Origin: DASYLJ01 sp036009625
Lineage (GTDB): Bacteria > Desulfobacterota > Binatia > DP-6
NCBI GenBank assembly: GCA_036009625.1
Contig: DASYLJ010000024.1
Location: 1-16,034, forward strand
Direction: 5' to 3'
DNA: 16,034 nucleotides
Made by a program: the position numbers and the translations under genes. Below the pieces are notes generated by a model. It ran no database searches and was not told where the DNA came from. It saw only the letters and a program-made list of their open reading frames with translations. Every line of letters starts with the position of its first letter. Position 1 is the first letter of the stretch. Below are positions 6,525 to 13,930 of the stretch, piece by piece.

Positions 6525-7361
6525 ATGAGCGCACCGGCCGGCCGTCGCCTCCGCGACCACATCGCCCGCGGGCAGATCCTCCCGTTCATCGGCATCTACG
6601 ACGTCTTCTCCGCGGCGATGGCGGCGCGACACTACGACGCGCTGTTCGTCAGCGGCTTCGGCTTCGGGGCGAGCCACTACGGCCTGCCCGACGTCGGCTT
6701 CATCGCCTGGTCGGACATCGTCGCGTTCGTGCAGCGCGTGCGCACCGTGCTCCCCTCCCACCACCTCCTGGTCGACATCGACGACGGCTACTGCGATCCC
6801 GAGGTCGCCTGCCACGTCGTCTCGCTGCTCGAGGCCGCGGGCGCCTCCGGCGTCGTCCTCGAGGACCAGAAGCGGCCGCGCCAGTGCGGCCACTTCGACG
6901 GCAAGCAGATCATGGAGCTCGACGACTACATCGCCAAGCTCCGGCGCGTGCTCGCGACCCGACGCGACATGGTCGTCGTCGCGCGTACCGACGCCTCCGA
7001 TCCCGACGAGGTCCTGCGCCGGACCCAGGCCTTCGCCGACGCCGGCGCCGACGCCGTCCTCGCCGACGGCGTCACCGACCTGGCGCTCGTCTCCGAGATC
7101 CGCCGTCACGTGCGCGTGCCCGTCGCCTTCAACCAGATCGCCGGCGGCAAGTCGCCGCCGTGCACGCTGACGCAGCTCACCACGCTGGGCGTCTCGCTCG
7201 TGATCTACAGCACGCCGTGCCTCTTCGCCGCGCAGGCCGGGATGGACGACGCGCTGGGCGCATTGAAGGCCGGCGACGGCCTGCTCCCCGCCGGCGGCAT
7301 CGGCGTGCCCGACTGCACGCGCGTGCTCGGCGAGAACCTCGCCCGTCGCGCGGAACGCTAG
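6525..7361 (+). CDS. Isocitrate lyase/PEP mutase superfamily C-C lyase
   Basis: A 278-residue TIM-barrel enzyme preceded by an excellent AAGGAG (6516-6521) and starting nine bases after the MBOAT stop. Family marks in order: GIYDVFSA (23-30), VSGFGFGASHYGLPD (42-56), metal-binding DIDDGY (84-89, Asp84 and Asp86), LEDQKRP (112-118) and the loop RQCGHFDGK with Cys121, then ARTDA. A Cys in the CGH loop is characteristic of members that cleave carbon-carbon bonds in 2-hydroxy-dicarboxylate-type substrates (methylisocitrate lyase, dimethylmalate lyase, oxaloacetate hydrolase). PEP mutase and phosphonopyruvate hydrolase have a different loop, so a phosphonate role is unlikely. The loop here reads RQCGH and not the common KRCGH or KKCGH, and no other methylcitrate-cycle gene is near, so classical PrpB is not claimed. 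It could supply or recycle the acid used by the ligase. Superfamily firm; reaction unknown. Confidence 0.87.
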   Translation: MSAPAGRRLRDHIARGQILPFIGIYDVFSAAMAARHYDALFVSGFGFGASHYGLPDVGFIAWSDIVAFVQRVRTVLPSHHLLVDIDDGYCDPEVACHVVSLLEAAGASGVVLEDQKRPRQCGHFDGKQIMELDDYIAKLRRVLATRRDMVVVARTDASDPDEVLRRTQAFADAGADAVLADGVTDLALVSEIRRHVRVPVAFNQIAGGKSPPCTLTQLTTLGVSLVIYSTPCLFAAQAGMDDALGALKAGDGLLPAGGIGVPDCTRVLGENLARRAER

Positions 7362-9370
7362 CGCGCCGCGACCGCGGGACGCACGGACGCCCCGCCCACC
7401 GGGAAGATCCGCTTTTCGCGCGTCAGCCGGTCGGTGGTCTCGAACAGGGCGAGATACTCGCCCATCAGCCGGCTCGTCACCTCGGGGTGCGCCGCCGAGA
7501 CGTCGCGCGAGACGATCTCGCCGGCGTTGAACGCGAGCACGTCGGTCTCGCGCTTGCGCGGCGTGTAGCGCATCGCGAAGGCGTCGGTGATGTACAGGCT
7601 GGCGTTGTAGTTGCTGCTGATCAGGCCTGCCGTACCCACCCGCGGCTCGAGCAGGCTCGAGCCCATGCCGCCGTAGCGATGGTCGCCGTCGAGCAGGCTC
7701 AGGATCGTCGGCAGGATGTCGACGTGGCTCGCCGGCACGTCGCGCGACCCAGTGAAGCGGTCGCGTTGCGCGACCAGCGCCATGTTGTAGACGATGAGCG
7801 GTACGCGGATGCGCTCGATGAGCCCGTCGCCAAACGTGATGCTGGTGTGGTCGCCGACGATCACGAGGAGTGTGTGGTCGAAGTCGGGCAGCTCGCGCCG
7901 CAGGCGCTCGACGAACTGCCGGATGCTGTCGTCGGCGTAGCGGAAGGAGAGCGGCGGCCCCGTGAAGGGGGCCGTCGTCCCCGGCGGCACCTCCCAGGGC
8001 GAGTGGCTGGTCGAGGTGGCGATGTGCGCCGTGAACGGGCCATTCGTCGCGATCAGGATGTCGGCCGCCTCCTCGAGGAACGGACCGTCGAAGATCCCGA
8101 GGCTACCCGACTGCGCTGCCGCGTCGGGCCCGATGCGGGCGGCGATCTCGTCGAAGCCGAGCGCGTCGTAGCCCTGGTTGCCCATGAAGCTGCGGAAGTC
8201 GGCGATGCGCTGCCGGAACCCTGCCATGAAGTAGTGGTGGTAGCCGCTCGCTCCGAGCACGTTCGAGAGCGTGCCGTAGTGCCCGTTCACCTCGTGCGGG
8301 AAGAAACGCGAGACGCCTTCGCTGACTGCGTAGGTGCGGTGCAGGCTGGTCGCGATCGAGAAGGTCGAGCCATCGGTCGCGGAGAAGCTCTGGTAGACGT
8401 TCGGGAAGTAGAGTCCCTGTTCGGAGAGCTGGTGAAGGTAGGGCGTCAGCCAGCCGTCGCCCATGCGATGTTCGAGCACGTTGGTGCCGAGGCCCTCGAC
8501 CTGGAGCAGGATCACGTTGCGGATGCCGAGCCCGCCCTCGCCGCGCACCGTGCGCAGCAGCGGGTACTGCGGGTCCTGCGGCGCCAGCCCGAGCAGCGAT
8601 TCGGTCTCCTGCTGGGCCTGCGCGCGATCCAGCCGATAGCGATGCCGCCCCGATCCGAACGCATCGGGGGCGTAGCGCAGGAGATCGTACACCGGGTTCA
8701 CCACCGCCTGGTTCAGCAGGTAGCCGTCGAACTGCGCGTAGTGCTTGCTGGCGGTGGCGGCGATGCGGAAGTGGCCGAACCATCCCGCCGTCTGGTCGGC
8801 GATCGGTTCCAGGTTGACCGCGACCATCAACAGCACGACCCCGAGGGCGCCGAGCAGCGCGCGGGGGTTGCGCCAGAGATCGCGTCGCTCGCCGGCGAGC
8901 GACGCGCCGTGACGTCGGGCGAGGACGAACCCCACGACACACAGAAGCGCCCAGCCGACCGGGAGAAAAGGGTGGAGCGAGAAGAAGGGCACCACCGAGG
9001 CCCACGCCTCGCCGGGCTGGCCCGCGGTGGCGAGGAGGTTCTCCCAGAGGTGCTGATTACGCTCCTGGAAGAAGAGCAGATTCGTCGCCACCCCGAACAG
9101 GTTGAAGCCCGTGACGAACCACAGGCCCCCCAACACCGCGCGATAGCGAAGATGCCGGGTGACGAACGAGACAGCGATCAGCGCGATGATCTCGCAACCG
9201 AGCAACGCAGCATCCAGCCGTAGGCCCCCCAGCAGGACCGGCCCCACGTCGACCCGTGCCGCCTGGTCCGCGAACGCCAGCAGGAAGAGGACACGGTAGG
9301 CCGCGAAGATGGCGAGGTTCGCCCCGACGACCTGCAGGCACTTGACCATGAACCGGGTGGTGGTGTGCAC
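7358..9370 (-). CDS. LTA-synthase-like (sulfatase-fold) membrane phosphoglycerol transferase family protein
   Basis: A 670-residue protein: about five transmembrane segments within the first 200 residues, then a large extracytoplasmic sulfatase/alkaline-phosphatase-fold domain (about 285-600). The layout is that of LtaS and OpgB, which move glycerol-phosphate from phosphatidylglycerol to lipid anchors or periplasmic glucans. Seen motifs: NVILLQVEGLGTN with metal ligand Glu292; SATDGSTF with Thr332 as probable nucleophile (Thr in LtaS, not the Cys/Ser of true sulfatases); TSTSHSPW; and GDHT with Asp507/His508. Start is GTG 9370; ATG 9349 (residue 8) is possible, and neither has a strong ribosome site, but the candidate promoter ends just upstream. 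Its stop (TAG, 7360-7358) overlaps the opposing lyase stop within CTAG. Family firm; the substrate (phosphoglycerol, or another head group such as phosphoethanolamine) is uncertain. Confidence 0.85.
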   Translation of the reverse strand: MHTTTRFMVKCLQVVGANLAIFAAYRVLFLLAFADQAARVDVGPVLLGGLRLDAALLGCEIIALIAVSFVTRHLRYRAVLGGLWFVTGFNLFGVATNLLFFQERNQHLWENLLATAGQPGEAWASVVPFFSLHPFLPVGWALLCVVGFVLARRHGASLAGERRDLWRNPRALLGALGVVLLMVAVNLEPIADQTAGWFGHFRIAATASKHYAQFDGYLLNQAVVNPVYDLLRYAPDAFGSGRHRYRLDRAQAQQETESLLGLAPQDPQYPLLRTVRGEGGLGIRNVILLQVEGLGTNVLEHRMGDGWLTPYLHQLSEQGLYFPNVYQSFSATDGSTFSIATSLHRTYAVSEGVSRFFPHEVNGHYGTLSNVLGASGYHHYFMAGFRQRIADFRSFMGNQGYDALGFDEIAARIGPDAAAQSGSLGIFDGPFLEEAADILIATNGPFTAHIATSTSHSPWEVPPGTTAPFTGPPLSFRYADDSIRQFVERLRRELPDFDHTLLVIVGDHTSITFGDGLIERIRVPLIVYNMALVAQRDRFTGSRDVPASHVDILPTILSLLDGDHRYGGMGSSLLEPRVGTAGLISSNYNASLYITDAFAMRYTPRKRETDVLAFNAGEIVSRDVSAAHPEVTSRLMGEYLALFETTDRLTREKRIFPVGGASVRPAVAAR

Positions 9371-9393
9371 GAGAAGGCCCTGTGGGACCGGCG

Positions 9394-9422
9394 CTTATAG
9401 GCACCGCCGACACCGGAAGTAA
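9394..9422 (-). promoter_or_regulatory. Candidate promoter of the LtaS-like gene, sharing a 13-mer with the cassette promoter
   Basis: On the minus strand TATAAG (9399-9394) is preceded, at 17 bases, by TTACTT (9422-9417); with 18 bases it would be TTTACT. The box lies within CTATAAGCGCCGG (9400-9388), identical over 13 bases to 3338-3350 on the plus strand. The box ends 23 bases before the GTG start at 9370; for the ligase gene the distance is 27. Transcription would begin near 9387, giving a very short leader. Inferred from motif and position only. Confidence 0.45.
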
Positions 9423-9485
9423 ACGCAGGTCGTGGCCGCGAGCGCCGGGTTTCCTTTCCGCCGGCGGCGCAGGGTAAATGATCCC

Positions 9486-9854
9486 GTGGCCGCGCCGTAT
9501 CCCCTGGTATGTACCCTCATCGGCGTCGCCGCCGGGGCGGTACCCGCCGTGTTCCACGGCCCCATCCATCAGAAGTTCGACGTCCTCTACATCAATGGGG
9601 CCGTCGCGGTATGGGCCTGGTACGTCGCGCGCAGCCTGATCGGCTTCCTCGTCGGCATCACGTCCTGGCCTGCGACCTGGTGGCTCCGGGGTCCGCTCTG
9701 CGGCGCCGTCATGATCGTGCCGCTGTGCTTCGTGTCCCTCGCGACGCCGGGCTGCGGCCCGCCCTGCGCAGCCGTCAACTTCGCCTCGGCAGTCACGGTC
9801 GGGACGGTCACCGCCGGGCTCGCGTACCTGATCACCGGTCGTCATCACCGCTGA
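9486..9854 (+). CDS. Small four-helix membrane protein of unknown function
   Basis: About 122 residues, not recognised as a known family. Four hydrophobic segments are visible: LVCTLIGVAAGAVPAVF, AVAVWAWYVARSLIGFLVGI, a third ending MIVPLCFVSLATPGC, and FASAVTVGTVTAGLAYLI. The tail is short and basic (GRHHR). Two Cys residues flank a turn (PGCGPPC) between segments three and four. Start is uncertain: GTG 9486 gives a compact protein, while in-frame GTG 9432 would add 18 Arg-rich residues; AGGG at 9471-9474 is a weak ribosome site for 9486. The stop TGA shares its A with the ATG of the cyclase gene (TGATG, 9852-9856), so the two are probably translated together. The membrane protein may tether or regulate the otherwise soluble cyclase; that is inference from position. 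Confidence 0.65.
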   Translation: MAAPYPLVCTLIGVAAGAVPAVFHGPIHQKFDVLYINGAVAVWAWYVARSLIGFLVGITSWPATWWLRGPLCGAVMIVPLCFVSLATPGCGPPCAAVNFASAVTVGTVTAGLAYLITGRHHR

Positions 9855-12800
9855 TGGCCGAGCCGGGCCCGACCCGTCACAGCGAACGGCGGCAGGCGAC
9901 CGTCGTCTACGCCGACATCTCCGGGTTCACCGCCCTCTCCGAGCGTCTCGACCCCGAAGACGTCACCGCCGTCATGAACCAGGTCTTCGAGATCCTCGAG
10001 GCCATCGTCATGGCGCACGGCGGCACCGTCAACAAGTACATCGGCGACTGCGTGATGGCCGTGTTTGGATTGACGCCCGCCGAACGCAACTCGCCGCAAG
10101 AAGCCGTGCTGGCGGCGATCGAGATGCGCGACGCGATCCATCACTTCACCCCCGATACTGGACCGAAGGCGGACTCGACGCTCGACATCCACATCGGCGT
10201 CAACACCGGGCCGGTGATCACCGGCGAGATCGGGGGCGCGTTCCGGCGCGAGTTCGCCGTCATGGGCGAGACGGTGGCACTCGCCGCGAAGCTGGAAGAC
10301 CTGTCCGAGAACGGGCAGATCGCGGTCGGGCCGCTCACCCATGCCGCCACCCAGGGGGCCTTCGACTATCGCGCCCTCCCCCCCATCGCCGCGACCAGCA
10401 GCGCGACGCCGGTTCCCGTCTATGCGCTGCTCCAGGCGAAGCCGCGCGCCGGACGCGTCAAGCGCAACAGCGAACGCCGCCAGGCCTCGGTGCTGTTCGC
10501 CGACGTCGCCGGGTTCGACGCCCTGGCGGCGCATCGGTCGCCGCAGGAGCTGACCCAGCTGCTGAATCGCTGCTTCGCGTTGATGGAGTCGGTCGTCCGC
10601 AGCTACGGCGGCGTCGTCGACAAGTACATCGGCGAGTGCCTGATGGCGCTCTTCGGCGTCCCGAACGCGATCGAGAATGCACCCCAGCAGGCGATCAACG
10701 CCGCCATCGAGATCCGCAACCGCCTGCAGGATTTCGTCCGCGACGAAGCGCTACCGGTGCCGCTCCAGGTGCACATGGGGGTGAACACCGGCCTCGTCAT
10801 CGCCGGCGACATCGGAGGCCGCGTCAAGCGCGACTTCACCGTCATGGGCGACACCGTCAATCTCGCCTCGCGCCTGAAGGATGCCGCCGCACACGGCGTG
10901 ATCAACGTCGGCCCGGAGACCCACCGCTACACGAAGGGCACGTTCGAGTTCCATCCGCCGCGTGCCGTCACCCTGCAGGGCAAGGCGCAGGCCGTCCCCG
11001 TCCACGAGCTCGCGTCCGTGCGACAGCACATGCACCGCACGACGACGCCGACGGCCGATCGCATGATCTCGTCGCCACTGGTCGGCCGGGAGCGCGAGGT
11101 GGAGGTGCTGCAGGCGTGCATCGCCCGGACCCTCGCGGGCGACGGCGGCATCGTCAGCGTGATCGGCGAAGCTGGCCTCGGCAAATCGCGGCTCATGGCC
11201 GAAGTGCTCACCTTCGAGCCCCTGCGAGACGCCATCGTGCTCGAGGGCCGCTCGACGTCCATCGGCCAGACACGCAGCTTCCATCCCTTCATCGATCTGC
11301 TGGAGCACTGGGCGGAGATCGCCGACGACGACGGTGAGGGAGAATCGTTCACCAAGCTCGAGGCCGCCGTCACCAGCGTGCTCCCGGACGATGCCGCGGA
11401 GGTGCTCCCCTTCGTCGCGACGTTGATGGGCATGCGCCTGCAGGGGACGCACGCGGAGCGCGTCTACGGGATCGACGGCGAGGCGCTCGAGGCGCTGATC
11501 GTCCGCAGCGTCCGCACCCTGTTCCATCGCCTCGCCGAGACACGCCCGCTCGTCCTCGTCTTCGAAGACCTGCACTGGGCCGACACCTCGTCCGTCAATC
11601 TGCTCGAGGTCCTCCTGCGCCTCGTGGTCGACCATCCGGTGCTGTTCATCGACGTGTTCCGTCCCGACTACGAGGACACCGCGGACCGCGTCATGCACAC
11701 GGCACTGGAGGCGCACGCACCGCATCACACCGTCGTGCGCATCGAGCCGCTCGATGCGCAGCAGGCGAGCACGCTGGTGCGCAATCTCCTCAAGATCGAC
11801 GACCTGCCCGCGGCGACACGCGACCTCATCACCCGCAAGGCCGAGGGCAATCCGTTCTATCTCGAGGAGGTCGTCCGCTCACTGATCGATCAGGGCGCCG
11901 TGGTGTACGAGGGCCGCCGCTTCCGCGTCACCGCGCGCATCGACAGCGTCGTCATCCCGGGCACGATCCAGGAAGTGATCATGGCCCGCATCGACCGCCT
12001 CGACGAGCCGACGCGTCACCTCCTGCAGGTGGCATCGGTGATCGGTCGCAGCTTCTACTACCGGATCATCATCGCGGTCATGCGGCGATGGGGCGAGGGC
12101 GACGTCAGCCTGGAGGACGAGCTGGGGGCACTGCAGGACAAGCAGCTGCTCCTGCATCGCGGCGGTACCTTCGGCGTCGCCGTCGGCGATCGCAGCACGA
12201 CGCAGGAGCTCGAGTACGTCTTCAAGCACGCGCTGGCCCAGGAGACCGTCTACGACTCGATCCTGCAGAAGACCCGTCGCGAGTTCCACCAACTGGTGGC
12301 GGACTCGATCGAGGCGACGTTCGCCGACCGGCTCTCGGACTTCTTCGGCATGCTCGCCTTCCACTACAGCCGTGCCGACAACCTCGAGAAGGCGGAGGAG
12401 TTCCTCTTCAAGGCCGGCGACGAAGCCGCTCGCTCCGCGGCGTCGAGCGAAGCGCTCCACTTCTTCCGCGAGGCGTCCCGCATCTACTTCATGATCCACG
12501 GCGACGGCGGGGATCCGGCGAAGAAGGCGCTCCTCGAGAAGAACATCGCCTACGCCCTCCTCAACACCGGGCACCTGAGCGAATCGGTCGGGCACTTCGA
12601 CCAGGCGCTCGAGTACACCGGGTTCCGCCTGCCGCAGGGTACGGTGCCACGCTACACACGCTTCGCGCGCGACATGGCCGCCGTCCTCTACAGCCTCTAC
12701 GTGCCGCGCCGCGCGCGCCCGAAGCCGCCGGTCGCCGAGCACGAAAAGGACATGTTCGAGATCATGTTCCGGCGGTTCCGCGCCCTCACCACGAGCGATC

Positions 12801-13930
12801 CGCAGCGCATGTTCGTCGACAACATCGGTGCCATCCGTCAGATGAACCACCGCGATCCGCGCACGATCGACACCGCCTGCCTCACTTACGTGATGGGCGG
12901 TGCCGCCTTCGCCTACTCGGGCACCTCGTTCGCCATCAGCCGTCGCTTCCTGCGACGGGCCGAGGAGCTCATCCGTCCCGGCGAGGTGAGCGACGAGCTC
13001 GGCTGCGGTTTCTTCCGCTTCGTCATCAACTTCCTCGAGGGCGCGTGGGCGGAGGAGCCGGGGCTCGCGCCGGCGCTCCTCGAGAACGGCCTCAAACACG
13101 GCATCCTCTGGGACGTCAATTCGTACCTCGGCCTCGAGAGCGACCGGCAGCTCCGTCAGGGACGCTTCGCCGCCGCCCGTGAACGCCTCGCCCAGCTGGC
13201 CGACATGAACGAGCAGTACGGCTATGAGTTCGCGCAGGCCAACCACGACGGCATGCGCGCGATCCTCCTGCTCGAGGAGCGCAGGCTCGACGATGCGGTC
13301 GAGGCCGCCGACCGCTACTGCGCCGGTCGTGAGGAGCCAGCGCTCCGCGTCCTCGCCCTCGGAACCAAGGCGAAGGCGCAGAGCCTGCGCGGCGAGCACA
13401 CCGAGGCGGGCGTCACCCTCGACCGGATCACCGACATCATCGCGCACGCCGGCCTCATCCCTCCGTGGCATCTGAGCGCCTTCACCGTGGCACAGCTCCG
13501 CCACGACCTCGATGCGCTCGAGCGCGCCACCGCCACCGGCCACGCATCCCCCGTCGACCTCCGCGCCCGGCTGAAGGTCGATGCGCGTCAGGCACTACGG
13601 ATCGCACGCGTCGTCGCCCCGGTGCGCACGGAGACGTGGCGGCTCATCGGGCGTCTCCACTGGCTCCTCGGACGCCCGCGGAAGGCGGTCGCGTGGTGGA
13701 CCCGAACCCTCCACGAAGGGGAGCGCCTGCAGGCGACACCGGAGATGGCGCGCACGTGCGCCGAGATGGGCGGACGATCGCGTCTCGGTCCCTCCGCGGC
13801 GGCCGACGCGACGTCGCACCTCGAACGGGCGCAGCAGCTGTTCGAGGACATCGGCCTTTCCTGGGATCAGGCGCAGCTCCAGGCCGCGCTCCGACCCGGC
13901 GCCGACGTCACGACGTTGAGTCGCCTCTAG
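9854..13930 (+). CDS. Tandem class III nucleotidyl cyclase with AAA-type ATPase and helical repeat tail
   Basis: A 1358-residue protein starting at ATG 9854, coupled to the preceding stop. Order: cyclase homology domain 1 (about residues 12-195), domain 2 (about 207-390), an AAA_16/STAND-type ATPase (about 410-720) with Walker A GEAGLGKS (438-445) and Walker B VFEDLHWAD (569-577), then a long alpha-helical, TPR-like region to the C-terminus. Domain 1 has both metal aspartates (Asp21 in YADISGF, Asp65 in KYIGD), but its transition-state Asn/Arg positions are Ala142/Lys146. Domain 2 has Asp217, Lys257, Thr329, Asn336 and Arg340, but its second metal Asp is Glu261. One composite active site is therefore predicted, with a Lys/Thr pair like class IIIb adenylyl cyclases. 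The architecture resembles soluble adenylyl cyclase (ADCY10) and many bacterial cyclase-ATPase regulators. No transmembrane segment. ATP-to-cAMP activity is likely but not proven by sequence. Confidence 0.92.
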   Translation: MAEPGPTRHSERRQATVVYADISGFTALSERLDPEDVTAVMNQVFEILEAIVMAHGGTVNKYIGDCVMAVFGLTPAERNSPQEAVLAAIEMRDAIHHFTPDTGPKADSTLDIHIGVNTGPVITGEIGGAFRREFAVMGETVALAAKLEDLSENGQIAVGPLTHAATQGAFDYRALPPIAATSSATPVPVYALLQAKPRAGRVKRNSERRQASVLFADVAGFDALAAHRSPQELTQLLNRCFALMESVVRSYGGVVDKYIGECLMALFGVPNAIENAPQQAINAAIEIRNRLQDFVRDEALPVPLQVHMGVNTGLVIAGDIGGRVKRDFTVMGDTVNLASRLKDAAAHGVINVGPETHRYTKGTFEFHPPRAVTLQGKAQAVPVHELASVRQHMHRTTTPTADRMISSPLVGREREVEVLQACIARTLAGDGGIVSVIGEAGLGKSRLMAEVLTFEPLRDAIVLEGRSTSIGQTRSFHPFIDLLEHWAEIADDDGEGESFTKLEAAVTSVLPDDAAEVLPFVATLMGMRLQGTHAERVYGIDGEALEALIVRSVRTLFHRLAETRPLVLVFEDLHWADTSSVNLLEVLLRLVVDHPVLFIDVFRPDYEDTADRVMHTALEAHAPHHTVVRIEPLDAQQASTLVRNLLKIDDLPAATRDLITRKAEGNPFYLEEVVRSLIDQGAVVYEGRRFRVTARIDSVVIPGTIQEVIMARIDRLDEPTRHLLQVASVIGRSFYYRIIIAVMRRWGEGDVSLEDELGALQDKQLLLHRGGTFGVAVGDRSTTQELEYVFKHALAQETVYDSILQKTRREFHQLVADSIEATFADRLSDFFGMLAFHYSRADNLEKAEEFLFKAGDEAARSAASSEALHFFREASRIYFMIHGDGGDPAKKALLEKNIAYALLNTGHLSESVGHFDQALEYTGFRLPQGTVPRYTRFARDMAAVLYSLYVPRRARPKPPVAEHEKDMFEIMFRRFRALTTSDPQRMFVDNIGAIRQMNHRDPRTIDTACLTYVMGGAAFAYSGTSFAISRRFLRRAEELIRPGEVSDELGCGFFRFVINFLEGAWAEEPGLAPALLENGLKHGILWDVNSYLGLESDRQLRQGRFAAARERLAQLADMNEQYGYEFAQANHDGMRAILLLEERRLDDAVEAADRYCAGREEPALRVLALGTKAKAQSLRGEHTEAGVTLDRITDIIAHAGLIPPWHLSAFTVAQLRHDLDALERATATGHASPVDLRARLKVDARQALRIARVVAPVRTETWRLIGRLHWLLGRPRKAVAWWTRTLHEGERLQATPEMARTCAEMGGRSRLGPSAAADATSHLERAQQLFEDIGLSWDQAQLQAALRPGADVTTLSRL

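Noticed and set aside
6525..7361. PEP mutase and hence a phosphonate biosynthesis operon.
   Set aside because: The catalytic loop is RQCGH with a cysteine, as in C-C lyases, and no phosphonopyruvate decarboxylase or other phosphonate gene is nearby.
5216..9223. A 1335-residue plus-strand open frame spanning the MBOAT, lyase and LtaS-like genes.
   Set aside because: It crosses three genes in the wrong frame, including one on the opposite strand, and shows no recognisable protein motifs; a composition artefact.
9450..9480. Promoter for the small membrane protein from TTTCCT (9450-9455) and GTAAAT (9474-9479).
   Set aside because: The boxes match poorly and the start codon of the gene is itself uncertain, so the evidence is too weak to list as a feature.
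9509..9853. Upstream ATG 9509 as start of the cyclase protein.
   Set aside because: The added 115 residues are an Arg-rich out-of-frame reading of the small membrane protein; the cyclase domain begins right after ATG 9854, which is coupled to the preceding stop.
11879..13543. A 554-residue minus-strand frame antisense to the cyclase tail.
   Set aside because: No motifs or plausible start signals; it mirrors codon bias of the helical repeat region.
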